Assembly (NCBI GenBank): GCA_004356105.1
Contig: SMYC01000050.1
Coordinates: 1 to 55,564 of the forward strand
Direction: 5' to 3'
Source of the DNA: Acidobacteriota bacterium
GTDB taxonomy: Bacteria > Acidobacteriota > Vicinamibacteria > Marinacidobacterales > SMYC01
DNA: 55,564 bases
Shown here: positions 16,785 to 27,917 of the stretch, piece after piece
Numbering within the stretch: the stretch's first letter is position 1
Layout of the letters: every line of letters begins with the position of its first letter
Notes under the pieces: generated by a model
Databases searched by the model: none
The model's input: only the letters and a program-made list of their open reading frames with translations
Told to the model about the DNA's origin: nothing
Position numbers and translations under genes: made by a program

Positions 16785-17880
16785 ATGATTGAGGATCTTC
16801 TAGAGCGTTCAGAAAATCTCGGCCGTCGTGCCCGCGATGTTCGAGGCTATCTTTGACCAAGCTGCTCTAGAAAAATCCATTCACGAGCTCGATCAAAAAC
16901 TTTCTGAACCCAACATCTGGTCCCAAGGGGGAAAAGGTCAAGAGCTCTCCCGGGAGCGGAGCCGTCTTCGGACCGACCTCGATCTAATCGAGAAACTCAA
17001 CGACTGCGAAGAGGAAGTGCGCACGCTCGTGGAATGGGCGCGGGAGGGGGAGAACGTCACCGACGATCTCATCGCCCATCTCGACGCGTGGCAGGGGGAA
17101 GTCGAGGCCGCCGAGTTTCAAAAACTCCTCGGCGGAGAGAATGACGCCACGAATGCCATCGTCAGTATCCACCCGGGGGCGGGTGGCACAGAGTCTCAGG
17201 ACTGGGCGGAGATGCTGCTGCGCATGTATCTGCGCTGGGCGGAGGGCCGCGGTTTCGAAACCGAGATGATCGACTACCAGGAGGGGGAAGAGGCTGGGCT
17301 CAAGAGTGCCACTTTCACGGTCACGGGTCCTTACGCCTACGGCTATCTGAGCGCGGAGGTCGGCGTCCACCGCCTCGTGCGAATCTCGCCTTTCGATGCG
17401 GCGAAGAGAAGGCACACCTCCTTTGCGTCGCTTTTCGTTTTCCCCGACATCGACGATGACGTTGTGGTAGACATCAACGACAAGGATTTGCGCATAGATA
17501 CCTATCGCTCGAGTGGCAAGGGCGGACAGCACGTGAACGTCACGGATTCCGCCGTCCGGATCACACATCTCCCGACGGGCATCGTCACGCAGTGTCAGAA
17601 CGAGCGCTCCCAGCATCGGAACAAAGATATGGCGATGAAGGTTCTCCGGGCTCGTCTCTACGACCTCAAGATGAGAGAAAAGCAAGAAAAGGTCGACGCC
17701 ATGCACGACGGCAAGAAGGAAATCGCCTGGGGGAACCAAATCCGTTCCTACGTGTTCCAGCCCTACCGCATGGTCAAGGACCACCGCACCAAAGTTCAAG
17801 TGTCTGATGTCGATCGCGTGATGGATGGCGACCTCGACCCGTTCATCAACGCCTTCCTCTTGACCCGACGCGAAGGCTAG
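16785..17880 (+). CDS. prfB: Peptide chain release factor 2, with programmed +1 frameshift
   Basis: RF2 of 364 residues if the frameshift is made. The first frame starts at ATG 16785 and encodes 23 residues (MIEDLLERSENLG...GYL), then meets TGA at 16854-16856 within TATCTTTGAC, the classic RF2 recoding site. Skipping T16854 continues as DQAALEKSIHELDQKLSEPN in the main frame, which carries SPF (201-203, stop-codon recognition) and GGQ (246-248, peptidyl-tRNA hydrolysis). The Shine-Dalgarno-like stimulator before CTT is weak (CGAGG rather than AGGGGG). RF2 shortage lets ribosomes shift and restores RF2: autoregulation known from E. coli and many bacteria. The apparent start at 16828 in the second frame is not real. 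Confidence 0.95.
16843..16857 (+). promoter_or_regulatory. prfB +1 recoding site
   Basis: The site is CGAGGC-TAT-CTT-TGA-C. The slippery CTT is at 16851-16853, the in-frame TGA at 16854-16856, and the stop-context base C at 16857. The upstream GAGG can pair weakly with 16S rRNA. Confidence 0.93.
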
Positions 17881-17888
17881 TTTAAAGG

Positions 17889-19667
17889 TTAGATGATGAG
17901 GCGGACGCCACCCAGTTCGGCCAAGCCGTAGAGGAAGTGGTCGCCGGGCGAAGCGATGAACATGAAATTCGTCGGGATATTCCAATCTTTGGAAAGCTTC
18001 TGGATGAGCTCGGGGCCGAACTCGCCTACCTGGACGACGAACTCGATGTCGATCTCGGGATAAACCTCGTCGAGGAACTCGAGGTCTTTTTTCAGCTGCG
18101 GCGGCACGTCTTTTTCCTCCTCGACCACCGTCACGACCTTGAGACGATTGGTATGTTCGTTGTTGCGCACGTACAACATCGCTTCGTTCAAGTTGTGTTT
18201 GCTGTCACCGCGAGTAAAGAAGACGATCTGCTGCGAATTGATCTCGTCGATCTTATCGTGAAGACTTTTGGCAAGAGATGAGGTGATCCCGGCGATGGTC
18301 TGGCTGATCCGTCGGATGAAGTACAGACATACTTTGAGCAGTCCGATACGTCCGAGCATGACGAAGGTGACGAGCACGGTGGGTATGAAATATTGGAGAA
18401 ACACCCAGAAATATTCCGGGTTGTTGACGTAATTGCCGGCGAGACCCACGAGCACCGCGGCGATGCCGAGAAGGACCACGGGCCACGGTGCTCTCGACGG
18501 CCGCGGGAGCCTCGCGCGTTTCACTTTCAAGAGAACGTTGCCGATCCCGAAAAGCGCCATCACCGAAAGAAAGGAGATCGTGTACACACCCGCGAGGGCT
18601 CCGATCTCGCCTTGGGTGATGAAGTGCACCGACACGGCGAGCAGGAAAAAGACAATGATGATCCAATGCGTCGTGCCGCGCCTGTTCGTCTTCAGTAGTA
18701 ACTGAGGTAGCACGCGGTCGAGGGTCATTCGCTTTATGAGCCCGGTGACGCCGACGAAAGAGGTCAGGACAGCACCGCTCAAGACGAGCGTGGCATCCAC
18801 GGAGACGATATAGGACAGCCATTGGCCGCCCGCGAGATTCCCCATATGCGCCAGCAGATCTTCTTTATGTGCGCTGACTTCCCCGATGGGGACGATGGCG
18901 AGCGCGAGAAAGGCCATTAACGGATTGAAAACACTGACCGCCACCCACATATTGCGGAGTGTTTTTGGGAATACGCCTTCGGCTTGCTCTTCCACGAAAT
19001 TCGACGAGCTCTCGAACCCGGAGATCCCCAGCAGCGCTGCGGCAAAGCCGTAAAAGAGGGCTTTCGGCACACTCTCGGTCGGCGTGGCCATGTTGAGCGA
19101 GAGGACCGAGAGGCCGTGGCGCGACAAGTAGATGCCGATCACTGCGACCAGAAGTGTCAAGCTCGAGAGGTGGAAGAGAAAGATGCCGACGGAAACGCGG
19201 GACGATTCCTGGATACCCATGATCGTGAGCACCATGAAGATCGCCATCAGAACGATCGTGGCCCAGAATATGTTCAGCCCGTGCCAGAGCCCATGCGCGT
19301 AGTGCATAGCTTCGCCGGCAGAAATAACAGCGGTGGCCATATAGGAAAGGATCGTCAAGCACGCTGCAATGGAAGCCCATCTCTTGCTCGTCGTGTTCAA
19401 GAGCGCGTTATAGGCGCCTCCGTTGAGCGGTAGGGCGCCCACCACTTCGGCATAGATACCGCGGAAGAGGAACAACACGGCGGCGACGATCACGAGCGAT
19501 AGGCATGCCCATTTACCGCCTGCGATGATGGAGAGCGCGGAGACGTAGAGCACCGAAGAGGTGATATCGTTGCCGCAGATCGCGGTCGCCGGAAGCTCTT
19601 TCAAGCCTCCGTGTTTGGGTGCGGTCGAAGTTTTGCGTGTCTTGGCCTGGGGGTGTTTACTAACCAT
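17889..19667 (-). CDS. APC-superfamily amino acid permease with C-terminal cytosolic domain
   Basis: A 592-residue inner-membrane transporter of the amino acid-polyamine-organocation group. The first helix carries the unwound motif TAICGNDITSSVLYVSALSI and is followed by about eleven more segments (GALPLNGGAYNALLNTTSKR between helices 2 and 3). After residue 455 comes a soluble tail of about 130 residues (QQIVFFTRGDSKHNLNEAML, LKVVTVVEEEKDVP) resembling a universal-stress-protein-like fold. Its substrate is unknown. The gene is convergent with prfB (8-base gap). Confidence 0.88.
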   Translation of the reverse strand: MVSKHPQAKTRKTSTAPKHGGLKELPATAICGNDITSSVLYVSALSIIAGGKWACLSLVIVAAVLFLFRGIYAEVVGALPLNGGAYNALLNTTSKRWASIAACLTILSYMATAVISAGEAMHYAHGLWHGLNIFWATIVLMAIFMVLTIMGIQESSRVSVGIFLFHLSSLTLLVAVIGIYLSRHGLSVLSLNMATPTESVPKALFYGFAAALLGISGFESSSNFVEEQAEGVFPKTLRNMWVAVSVFNPLMAFLALAIVPIGEVSAHKEDLLAHMGNLAGGQWLSYIVSVDATLVLSGAVLTSFVGVTGLIKRMTLDRVLPQLLLKTNRRGTTHWIIIVFFLLAVSVHFITQGEIGALAGVYTISFLSVMALFGIGNVLLKVKRARLPRPSRAPWPVVLLGIAAVLVGLAGNYVNNPEYFWVFLQYFIPTVLVTFVMLGRIGLLKVCLYFIRRISQTIAGITSSLAKSLHDKIDEINSQQIVFFTRGDSKHNLNEAMLYVRNNEHTNRLKVVTVVEEEKDVPPQLKKDLEFLDEVYPEIDIEFVVQVGEFGPELIQKLSKDWNIPTNFMFIASPGDHFLYGLAELGGVRLII

Positions 19668-19741
19668 ACGGGTCGGTTCGGGTGTGCTTGGAGCTACGCC
19701 TTGTAGTGGTCGGTCTCAGGTGGGACGGCAACGGTAAGTTT

Positions 19742-19770
19742 ATGGTAATGCGCCCCCGGTAGCCGTGCAA
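19742..19770 (-). promoter_or_regulatory. Possible promoter for the APC permease
   Basis: On the minus strand TTGCAC (19770-19765), 17 bases, TACCAT (19747-19742) lies about 75 bases before ATG 19667, just downstream of the ddl stop. The boxes are moderate matches. Confidence 0.35.
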
Positions 19771-19788
19771 CCCACGCTCAGCGAGCGC

Positions 19789-20844
19789 TCAACGTCGAGA
19801 GCGTGCGAGTGCGAGCTCGATCTGGCGAGCGAGAAACCTGTCCATCTCGATCCGCGCTGCTTCGAGCTGCTGAGGGATGAAAGAAGCCGCGGTGAGTCCA
19901 GGAAGTGTATTGAGCTCGAGGAATACCGCGTCCCTATCGGCCCGATAGGGCCCTCCTGGTATGATGATGTCGGTTCGGGAGTAGCCGTAGCAGCCGAGTG
20001 CTTCGTGCGCCGTCAGAGCGACGCTCTGGGCGGCGGAAGCGACATCGTCCGAGACAGGCGCAGGCGTCAGCTCGAGCGTGCCTTTACCGAGATACTTTCC
20101 TTCGTAGTCGAAGGTTCGACCCTCTTCCAAACAGACCTCCGAGCACGGTAGAGCCGTCCGGCCATCAGGACTCTCGTACACGGCGACCGTGAGCTCGCGC
20201 CCGGTGATGAACGCTTCGGCGAGCACCTTGGCGCCGCCCTGGCGTCGTATGTCGACGATGACCGCGTCGAGATCCTTTTCAGTCTCGATGAACCGTACTC
20301 CGTGGCTCGAGCCGTCCGCGACCGGTTTCACGACCACTTTCCCGTGGGTCTCGAAGAGGTGAGCGAGCTTCTCGTGGGTGGCGCTGTCGCCGTCCACGAG
20401 ACAAGCATCGGCCACACATACCCCTTGCGCGGAGAGTGCTTCTTTGGCGCGGACCTTGTCGAAGGCGGCACAACTGGCCTCGCTTCCCGAGCCGGTGAAG
20501 GCATACCCACATGTCTCGAGTCGGTTTTGGAGTGTGCCGTTCTCACCGGAGCCGCCGTGGAGGGCGAGAAAGAAAACAGATTCTCGGGCCACGTTGTCCT
20601 CGAAAGCGCGGCCGATATCTGGCCAGATCGAGCGTGGCGTCGGAGAGAAATCGCGCTCGAAAGGCCGCTCGAATCGGAGCAAGGCGTTTCGCTCGACATC
20701 ATGCACCGCTCCGTCGCGAGTCCAAAACCAGAGCCTTGCTTCTGCGAGATGCGAGGTGACGTTCTGCGCTGAGGCGACGGAGACACGATGCTCGCTTCCG
20801 TCTCCTCCAAAAAGAACGATGACCGCGGTCATCCTTACGAGCAT
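19789..20844 (-). CDS. ddl: D-alanine--D-alanine ligase
   Basis: ATP-grasp ligase of 351 residues making D-Ala-D-Ala for peptidoglycan. The N-terminal motif [19 protein letters not shown], the loop [17 protein letters not shown], the central ATP-binding [17 protein letters not shown] and the C-terminal active site [17 protein letters not shown] are all present. The frame's first ATG (20844) overlaps the stop of the upstream J-protein gene, while a second ATG (20832) fits the usual Ddl N-terminus better. It is the last gene of lon-cbpA-ddl. A cell-wall ligase in a chaperone/protease operon is unusual. Confidence 0.93.
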   Translation of the reverse strand: MLVRMTAVIVLFGGDGSEHRVSVASAQNVTSHLAEARLWFWTRDGAVHDVERNALLRFERPFERDFSPTPRSIWPDIGRAFEDNVARESVFFLALHGGSGENGTLQNRLETCGYAFTGSGSEASCAAFDKVRAKEALSAQGVCVADACLVDGDSATHEKLAHLFETHGKVVVKPVADGSSHGVRFIETEKDLDAVIVDIRRQGGAKVLAEAFITGRELTVAVYESPDGRTALPCSEVCLEEGRTFDYEGKYLGKGTLELTPAPVSDDVASAAQSVALTAHEALGCYGYSRTDIIIPGGPYRADRDAVFLELNTLPGLTAASFIPQQLEAARIEMDRFLARQIELALARSRR

Positions 20845-21830
20845 CCTAGATGCGCGCGTGGATTTTCTTTGCTCAGCGTGGCGAGCTCTTCCATGAGCTC
20901 TTTCTCTCGCTTATCGAGCTCTTTCGGAACGACGACCATGAGCTTCGCGAACAAATCGCCGTGACCGCTCCCCTTGAGCTTCGGCATGCCTTTCCCTTTG
21001 AGCCGCATACGCCGGCCTGGCTGAGAGCCTTTCGGCAACTTGATACGGGCCTTGCCAGACAAGGTGGGCACTTCAATTTCCGCACCGAGCGCCGCCTCTG
21101 CGAAAGTCACCGGCAAGTCGAGCGACAGGTCGTCACCGTCACGCTGATAGATCGCGTGCGGGACCATTTTGACTTCGAGGTAGAGGTCCTTAGACTTACC
21201 CGGTCCTCCTGGCTCGCCTTTGCCAGCCACGCGCACTTTCGAGCCGTTCTTCACCCCTTTCGGGATTCTTACTTCGATGATGTCTGTTGCGCCCGCGCGT
21301 TCGACCGAGAGCCGTCGAACGGTGCCGTCATGGGACTCCTCTAATGTGATGTTGATGCTGGCCGACACGTCGCGCGCTGGCTGGGCGGCAGAGGGAGGCA
21401 CTGCGCCGAAGCCGCGCGGTCCGCCCCTCTGTCGCGCGCCGCGAAATCCGGCCCCGGACGGCCGGTTGAAGAGATCGTCCACGTCCATCCCGGCGCCAAA
21501 AAACGTTTTGAAGAAATCGGAGAAGGCGCCGCCGCCGGGGCCTTCGAAGCCGACGTTGAAGCCAGAGACGCCGGGGCCACCGCTGGGTCGAGCAGATTTT
21601 TCGTACCGCTTCCAGTTCGCGCCGAGCTGATTGTATTTTCGGCGCTTCTCGGGATCAGAGAGAACCTCGTGGGCCTCGTTGATCTCTTTGAACTTGTTCT
21701 CTGCGCCCCGGTCCCCCGGGTTGACGTCTGGATGGAACTTCCGCGCCAGCTTGCGAAAGGCTTGTTTGATTTCCTTTTCGCTCGCGGTCTTCTGAATTCC
21801 TAGAACCTCGTAATAATCCTTGTAGTCCAT
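20835..21830 (-). CDS. cbpA: J-domain co-chaperone without zinc fingers (CbpA type)
   Basis: A 331-residue type II J-protein. The J domain has HPD at 33-35 ([10 protein letters not shown]). A long Gly/Phe/Pro-rich segment follows (residues 80-150, [20 protein letters not shown]), then directly the two C-terminal client-binding beta domains ([40 protein letters not shown]). No CxxC motifs occur, which separates it from the DnaJ at 4119. It would recruit DnaK to aggregating proteins. The gene starts 48 bases after the lon stop. In Helicobacter a cbpA gene is HspR-controlled, which agrees with the operator proposed upstream of lon. Confidence 0.9.
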   Translation of the reverse strand: MDYKDYYEVLGIQKTASEKEIKQAFRKLARKFHPDVNPGDRGAENKFKEINEAHEVLSDPEKRRKYNQLGANWKRYEKSARPSGGPGVSGFNVGFEGPGGGAFSDFFKTFFGAGMDVDDLFNRPSGAGFRGARQRGGPRGFGAVPPSAAQPARDVSASINITLEESHDGTVRRLSVERAGATDIIEVRIPKGVKNGSKVRVAGKGEPGGPGKSKDLYLEVKMVPHAIYQRDGDDLSLDLPVTFAEAALGAEIEVPTLSGKARIKLPKGSQPGRRMRLKGKGMPKLKGSGHGDLFAKLMVVVPKELDKREKELMEELATLSKENPRAHLGCS

Positions 21831-21878
21831 GTACTCGACTGCCGCCAGGGAACGGCCGACGCATCGGCTGCGAGCGCG

Positions 21879-24311
<2,433 letters not shown>

Positions 24312-24391
24312 GGTCTGAACCTCGATGTGTTACCGATAACGCGAGTGTCTGGGGCCGCTCGGTTCCGATCGTCGATGGGCGTGTACCGCTT

Positions 24392-24423
24392 CTAGAGTAC
24401 CAAGGAGACCCCGAGCACTCAAG
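24392..24423 (-). promoter_or_regulatory. HAIR-like inverted repeat upstream of lon
   Basis: On the minus strand a perfect HAIR half-site CTTGAGT (24423-24417) is followed 18 bases later by ACTCTAG (24398-24392), 6 of 7 to the other half. The known operator has a 7-base gap; this one is 11 bases, about one helical turn, longer. It lies just downstream of the predicted lon transcription start. Confidence 0.5.
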
Positions 24424-24450
24424 CAGTACAGCATCATCGACGACTCCCGT

Positions 24451-24479
24451 ATTATCGATATTTAGTGTGGAATTGTCAA
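24451..24479 (-). promoter_or_regulatory. lon promoter
   Basis: Minus-strand TTGACA (24479-24474), 17 bases, GATAAT (24456-24451): a near-consensus sigma-70 promoter about 140 bases before the lon ATG. Confidence 0.7.
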
Positions 24480-24558
24480 ATGAGGGTCAAGCCATTGTAA
24501 TACAAGAGTTTGTTGCACCTGTGCTGCGGTGATTATATGAGCACTGTAGAAGCATATT

Positions 24559-26850
24559 TCATTGCCCCGGATAACCCGTGGGCTCCGTTCCCGCGATGAA
24601 GGCTTCCAGGATCATTGTCGACGCGCCACCCCCTGCCACGGTCGGGTCACCCGTCTTCTTGTCGACGGGCACGAAAACGATGTTGGACGGAACGGGGAAA
24701 TCTTCGATCGGCCGATCTGCGAGCGCATGCTCCATGAAACTGATCCACGGGGGGAGCGCCGCCCGCGAGCCCGTCTCGCGATCTCCCAAAGTCACCTTCT
24801 GATCGAAACCAATCCAGGTACCTGCGACGAGCGTCGGGTCGAAGCCGATGAACCACGCATCCGTGTAGTCGTTGGTCGTGCCTGTCTTGCCGGCGAGCGG
24901 CCGTCCCAAACGCGCCGCCCGGATTCCCGTGCCGCGCTGAATGACGCCCCGAAGAAGGTTCGTCACGATGTAGGCCGAGTCGGCTCGGATGGCGGAGGCG
25001 GCCTCGGGGTAGGTCTCCTCCAAGACGTTGCCTTCGTGGTCCATGACCTTCGTGACGAAATAGGGACGCATGCGGATGCCTTGATTGGCAAAAGCTGAAT
25101 ATGCGGAGACCATTTCTTGCAGGCTCGCTTCGGCGGAACCGAGCGTTATGCTGAGATATGGGGGGATGGGTCCCGACAAACCGAGGCGTCGCGCGTAGTC
25201 CGCTACTTTCTGCGGGCCGATTTGCTGCGTGAGCCGAACCGCGGGCACGTTCCGCGAGGCTTCGATCAAGTGGCGCAGCGTGATCCAGCCTTCGAATTTG
25301 CGGTCATAGTTCTTCGGCTCGTAGACCTCCTCGACATGCGGATCGATGTAGCGTACCGGCTCGTCGAGGATGAGCGACGTCGCTGTGTAGCCTTCTTCCA
25401 CCGCCGCGCCGATCGCGAAGACCTTGAAGGCCGAGCCGGGTTGGCGACGTGCCTGGACGGCGCGGTTGAACTTGCTCTTGTCGAAGTCGAGGCCGCCCAC
25501 CATCGATTTGATTTGGCCGGTCCGTGCCTCGATGGCGAGAAGCGCCCCTTGCACGATCGGCTCCTGTTCGACTTTGAGCACCATGGAGGTCGTCTCCGTG
25601 TCCACACTCGTAATCTCGAACGGCGAGATGTCACCAATTTCGAACAAGTCGGACAGCGCCGTCTTCGTCCAAGCCGCTGACTCGGAGTCGACCGTGGCCG
25701 TGAACCGGCCGACTCTTACGGTGGGGCTACCCTCGGCCGCAGTGACGACGCCCGTGACGATTTGTCCTACCGCGAACGGCTCGACCCAGTCATCGCTCGA
25801 GAACTCCTGGATGGAGATCTCCATGTCCCGGAGCACGTTTTGCTGGATGCCTCTGAAGCCCTGGCGCTTGTCGAGTGCTCGAAGCGCTTGCTCGATAGAG
25901 ATATTGGCTTGTTCTTGCATCGAGCGATTCAAAGTCGTGTGCACCCGCAAGCCGCCGCGATAGATCCGCGTCGAGCCGTATTTTTTCTCGAGATATTGGC
26001 GAACTTCTTCGACGAAATAAGGAGCGATGTTCCCACTCGGCCCGCGTCGTCGCAGCTTCAGTGGGACGGATTTGGCACGCTCGACTTCTTCGGTCGTGAC
26101 CACGTCTTCTTCCAGCATCCGCGCCAGCACGAGGTCACGGCGCTCGAGAGCGAGCTCTGGATTGACGAAGGGGCTGAAGTTTGCCGGCGAGGGGGCTATG
26201 CCGACGATTAACGCGGACTCTTCCAGGGTGAGCTCAATGGTCGGTTTGTCGAAATAGTAGTTCGCGGCGGCCTCTACGCCATAGAGTCCATGGCCGTAAT
26301 GCTGCAAGTTGCAATAGAAGGTAAGAACTTCTTCTTTCGTATATGCCCGCTCGATTTTGAAAGCGAGAATGGCCTCTTTGATCTTGCGGCTATAGGTTTC
26401 CTCGCGGGTGAGGAACAGGAGGCGTGAAACCTGCTGCGTGACGGTGCTTGCGCCCGACACGGTTTCGCCGGCCCTGAGATTGTCCCAGGCGGCGCGCACT
26501 ATCCCCACGGGGTCGAAACCGTGATGGCTCCAGAAACGCTGGTCCTCGTAGGCAACGATCGCTTGTTTCAGATTATCGGGAACGTCCTCAAAGCGGATAA
26601 CGACGCGCCGCTCGATCGCGAACTCGGCAATCACCTCGCCGTCATCCGCGAAGATTTGCGTAATGATGCTCGGCTGGTAGTTCTCGATTTCCTGGATGAT
26701 GGGCAAATCCCGCTGATAGGCAAGTACGAGACCTGTCAGCGTGCCGCCCATCGCGGCGAGCGCGAAGAGCACGGATACGACGATGAGCTTGACGAGCTTG
26801 CGGCCGCGATTCGAGGGTGTTTCGACCGGAGTCAATTCCGAGTCATCCAT
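24559..26850 (-). CDS. Bifunctional penicillin-binding protein 1A
   Basis: Class A PBP of 763 residues that polymerises and cross-links peptidoglycan. A cytoplasmic N-terminus and one transmembrane helix (about 18-45) precede the GT51 transglycosylase, whose catalytic Glu102 is in YEDQRFWSHHGFDP, with GASTVTQQVSRLLF and KIKEAILAFKIERAYTKEE. An OB-like insert follows, then the transpeptidase with SAFK (about 470), SRN (about 531) and KTGTT (about 652). All catalytic motifs are intact. Its 3' end abuts the lon promoter region. The C-terminal tail after the transpeptidase is short. Confidence 0.95.
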   Translation of the reverse strand: MDDSELTPVETPSNRGRKLVKLIVVSVLFALAAMGGTLTGLVLAYQRDLPIIQEIENYQPSIITQIFADDGEVIAEFAIERRVVIRFEDVPDNLKQAIVAYEDQRFWSHHGFDPVGIVRAAWDNLRAGETVSGASTVTQQVSRLLFLTREETYSRKIKEAILAFKIERAYTKEEVLTFYCNLQHYGHGLYGVEAAANYYFDKPTIELTLEESALIVGIAPSPANFSPFVNPELALERRDLVLARMLEEDVVTTEEVERAKSVPLKLRRRGPSGNIAPYFVEEVRQYLEKKYGSTRIYRGGLRVHTTLNRSMQEQANISIEQALRALDKRQGFRGIQQNVLRDMEISIQEFSSDDWVEPFAVGQIVTGVVTAAEGSPTVRVGRFTATVDSESAAWTKTALSDLFEIGDISPFEITSVDTETTSMVLKVEQEPIVQGALLAIEARTGQIKSMVGGLDFDKSKFNRAVQARRQPGSAFKVFAIGAAVEEGYTATSLILDEPVRYIDPHVEEVYEPKNYDRKFEGWITLRHLIEASRNVPAVRLTQQIGPQKVADYARRLGLSGPIPPYLSITLGSAEASLQEMVSAYSAFANQGIRMRPYFVTKVMDHEGNVLEETYPEAASAIRADSAYIVTNLLRGVIQRGTGIRAARLGRPLAGKTGTTNDYTDAWFIGFDPTLVAGTWIGFDQKVTLGDRETGSRAALPPWISFMEHALADRPIEDFPVPSNIVFVPVDKKTGDPTVAGGGASTMILEAFIAGTEPTGYPGQ

Positions 26851-26882
26851 GAGTCCTGCCTATTGGGCGCGTCAGCATCCTT

Positions 26883-26888
26883 ATTATA
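26883..26888 (-). promoter_or_regulatory. Possible -10 box for PBP1A
   Basis: A perfect TATAAT (minus strand) sits about 35 bases before ATG 26850. No convincing -35 box stands at the right distance, so this is tentative. Confidence 0.35.
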
Positions 26889-26903
26889 GCTAAAGCGCCG
26901 GAA

Positions 26904-27803
26904 TCACTTACGGTTGGCGAGAATATCTGAAAGGGCCTCCTCGAGCTCGGGGTGGCGGAACGTAAAGCCTGCCGCTTGAAGCTTTTGAGGTTTGACCTTC
27001 TGGCCTTCGAGAAGAATTTGAGCCATCTCGCCGAAAAGAAGCTTCAATCCGAATTCGGGTATCGGAAAGAGCGTGGGGCGGCGAAGGACTCTTCCGAGGC
27101 CCTTGGTGAAATTCCGGTTCGTGACGGGATTGGGAGAAGTGCCGTTCACGACCCCCATGAGGTCTTCTTTCTCCATGATGAACCGCATGGCGCCCACGAG
27201 ATCGTCGATGTGGATCCAGGGCATCCATTGGCGGCCGGTAGAAAGGGGGCCGCCCAACCCGAGGCGGAAAGGCAAGAGCATCTTTCTGAGAGCTCCCCCT
27301 TTGGTCGAGAGCACGATGCCGGTGCGCAAACAAACGGCCCTCATTCCGAGGCCCATGGCGTCGAGGGCCGCCGTTTCCCACTCCTGGCAGACCTCTGGCA
27401 GAAAGCCCTCGCCCGGCGGCGAGGTCTCGTCGAGCTCTCGGTCCTCGCCGTCTCCGTAAAAGCCCACCGCGGAAGCCGAAAGCAGGAGCTTCGGCTTCTG
27501 CCTCAAGCTCTTGAGCCCCTCGACAAGGAGCTTCGTGCCTCGAACACGGCTCTGTCGAATGGCTTTCTTGGTCTTCTCGCTCCACCGCTGCGCGACGGGC
27601 TCACCGGCGAGGTGGACGACGACATCGACACCCTCGAGAAGGCTTGCGTCAAAGCGGCCGTTTTCTATATCCCAAGTAATCGTCGTGAGCGGGGGAAGGC
27701 TGGCGCGGCGGGATAGCGCGAGCACGTCGTGGCCGCCTGCAGTTAGATTGGCACGCAGAGCCGTCCCCACCAGACCGGAAACACCGCTGATGACAACTTT
27801 CAT
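26904..27803 (-). CDS. TIGR01777-family NAD(P)-dependent epimerase (SDR39U1/YfcH-like)
   Basis: A 299-residue atypical short-chain dehydrogenase/reductase. The N-terminal Rossmann motif is VVISGVSGLVGTALRANL, followed by VDVVVHLAGEPVAQRWSEKT, the TIGR01777 signature. SASAVGFYGD is in the active-site position and MPWIHIDDLV follows. The C-terminal DUF1731 part carries KPQKLQAAGFTFRHPELEEAL. The Tyr of YGD is the catalytic candidate. The physiological substrate of this family is not established; YfcH relatives are linked to envelope or division functions. Confidence 0.9.
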   Translation of the reverse strand: MKVVISGVSGLVGTALRANLTAGGHDVLALSRRASLPPLTTITWDIENGRFDASLLEGVDVVVHLAGEPVAQRWSEKTKKAIRQSRVRGTKLLVEGLKSLRQKPKLLLSASAVGFYGDGEDRELDETSPPGEGFLPEVCQEWETAALDAMGLGMRAVCLRTGIVLSTKGGALRKMLLPFRLGLGGPLSTGRQWMPWIHIDDLVGAMRFIMEKEDLMGVVNGTSPNPVTNRNFTKGLGRVLRRPTLFPIPEFGLKLLFGEMAQILLEGQKVKPQKLQAAGFTFRHPELEEALSDILANRK

Positions 27804-27917
27804 CGAAACCTCCAGATTTCGAAAAAGTATACTGCACTGCGAATCGCGAAGGGGTGCAAAGCGGGAGCCGTTCGTGTAATCTCCTTGTTTCAGACGACTG
27901 ATTCTAAGGAGGGCTTT

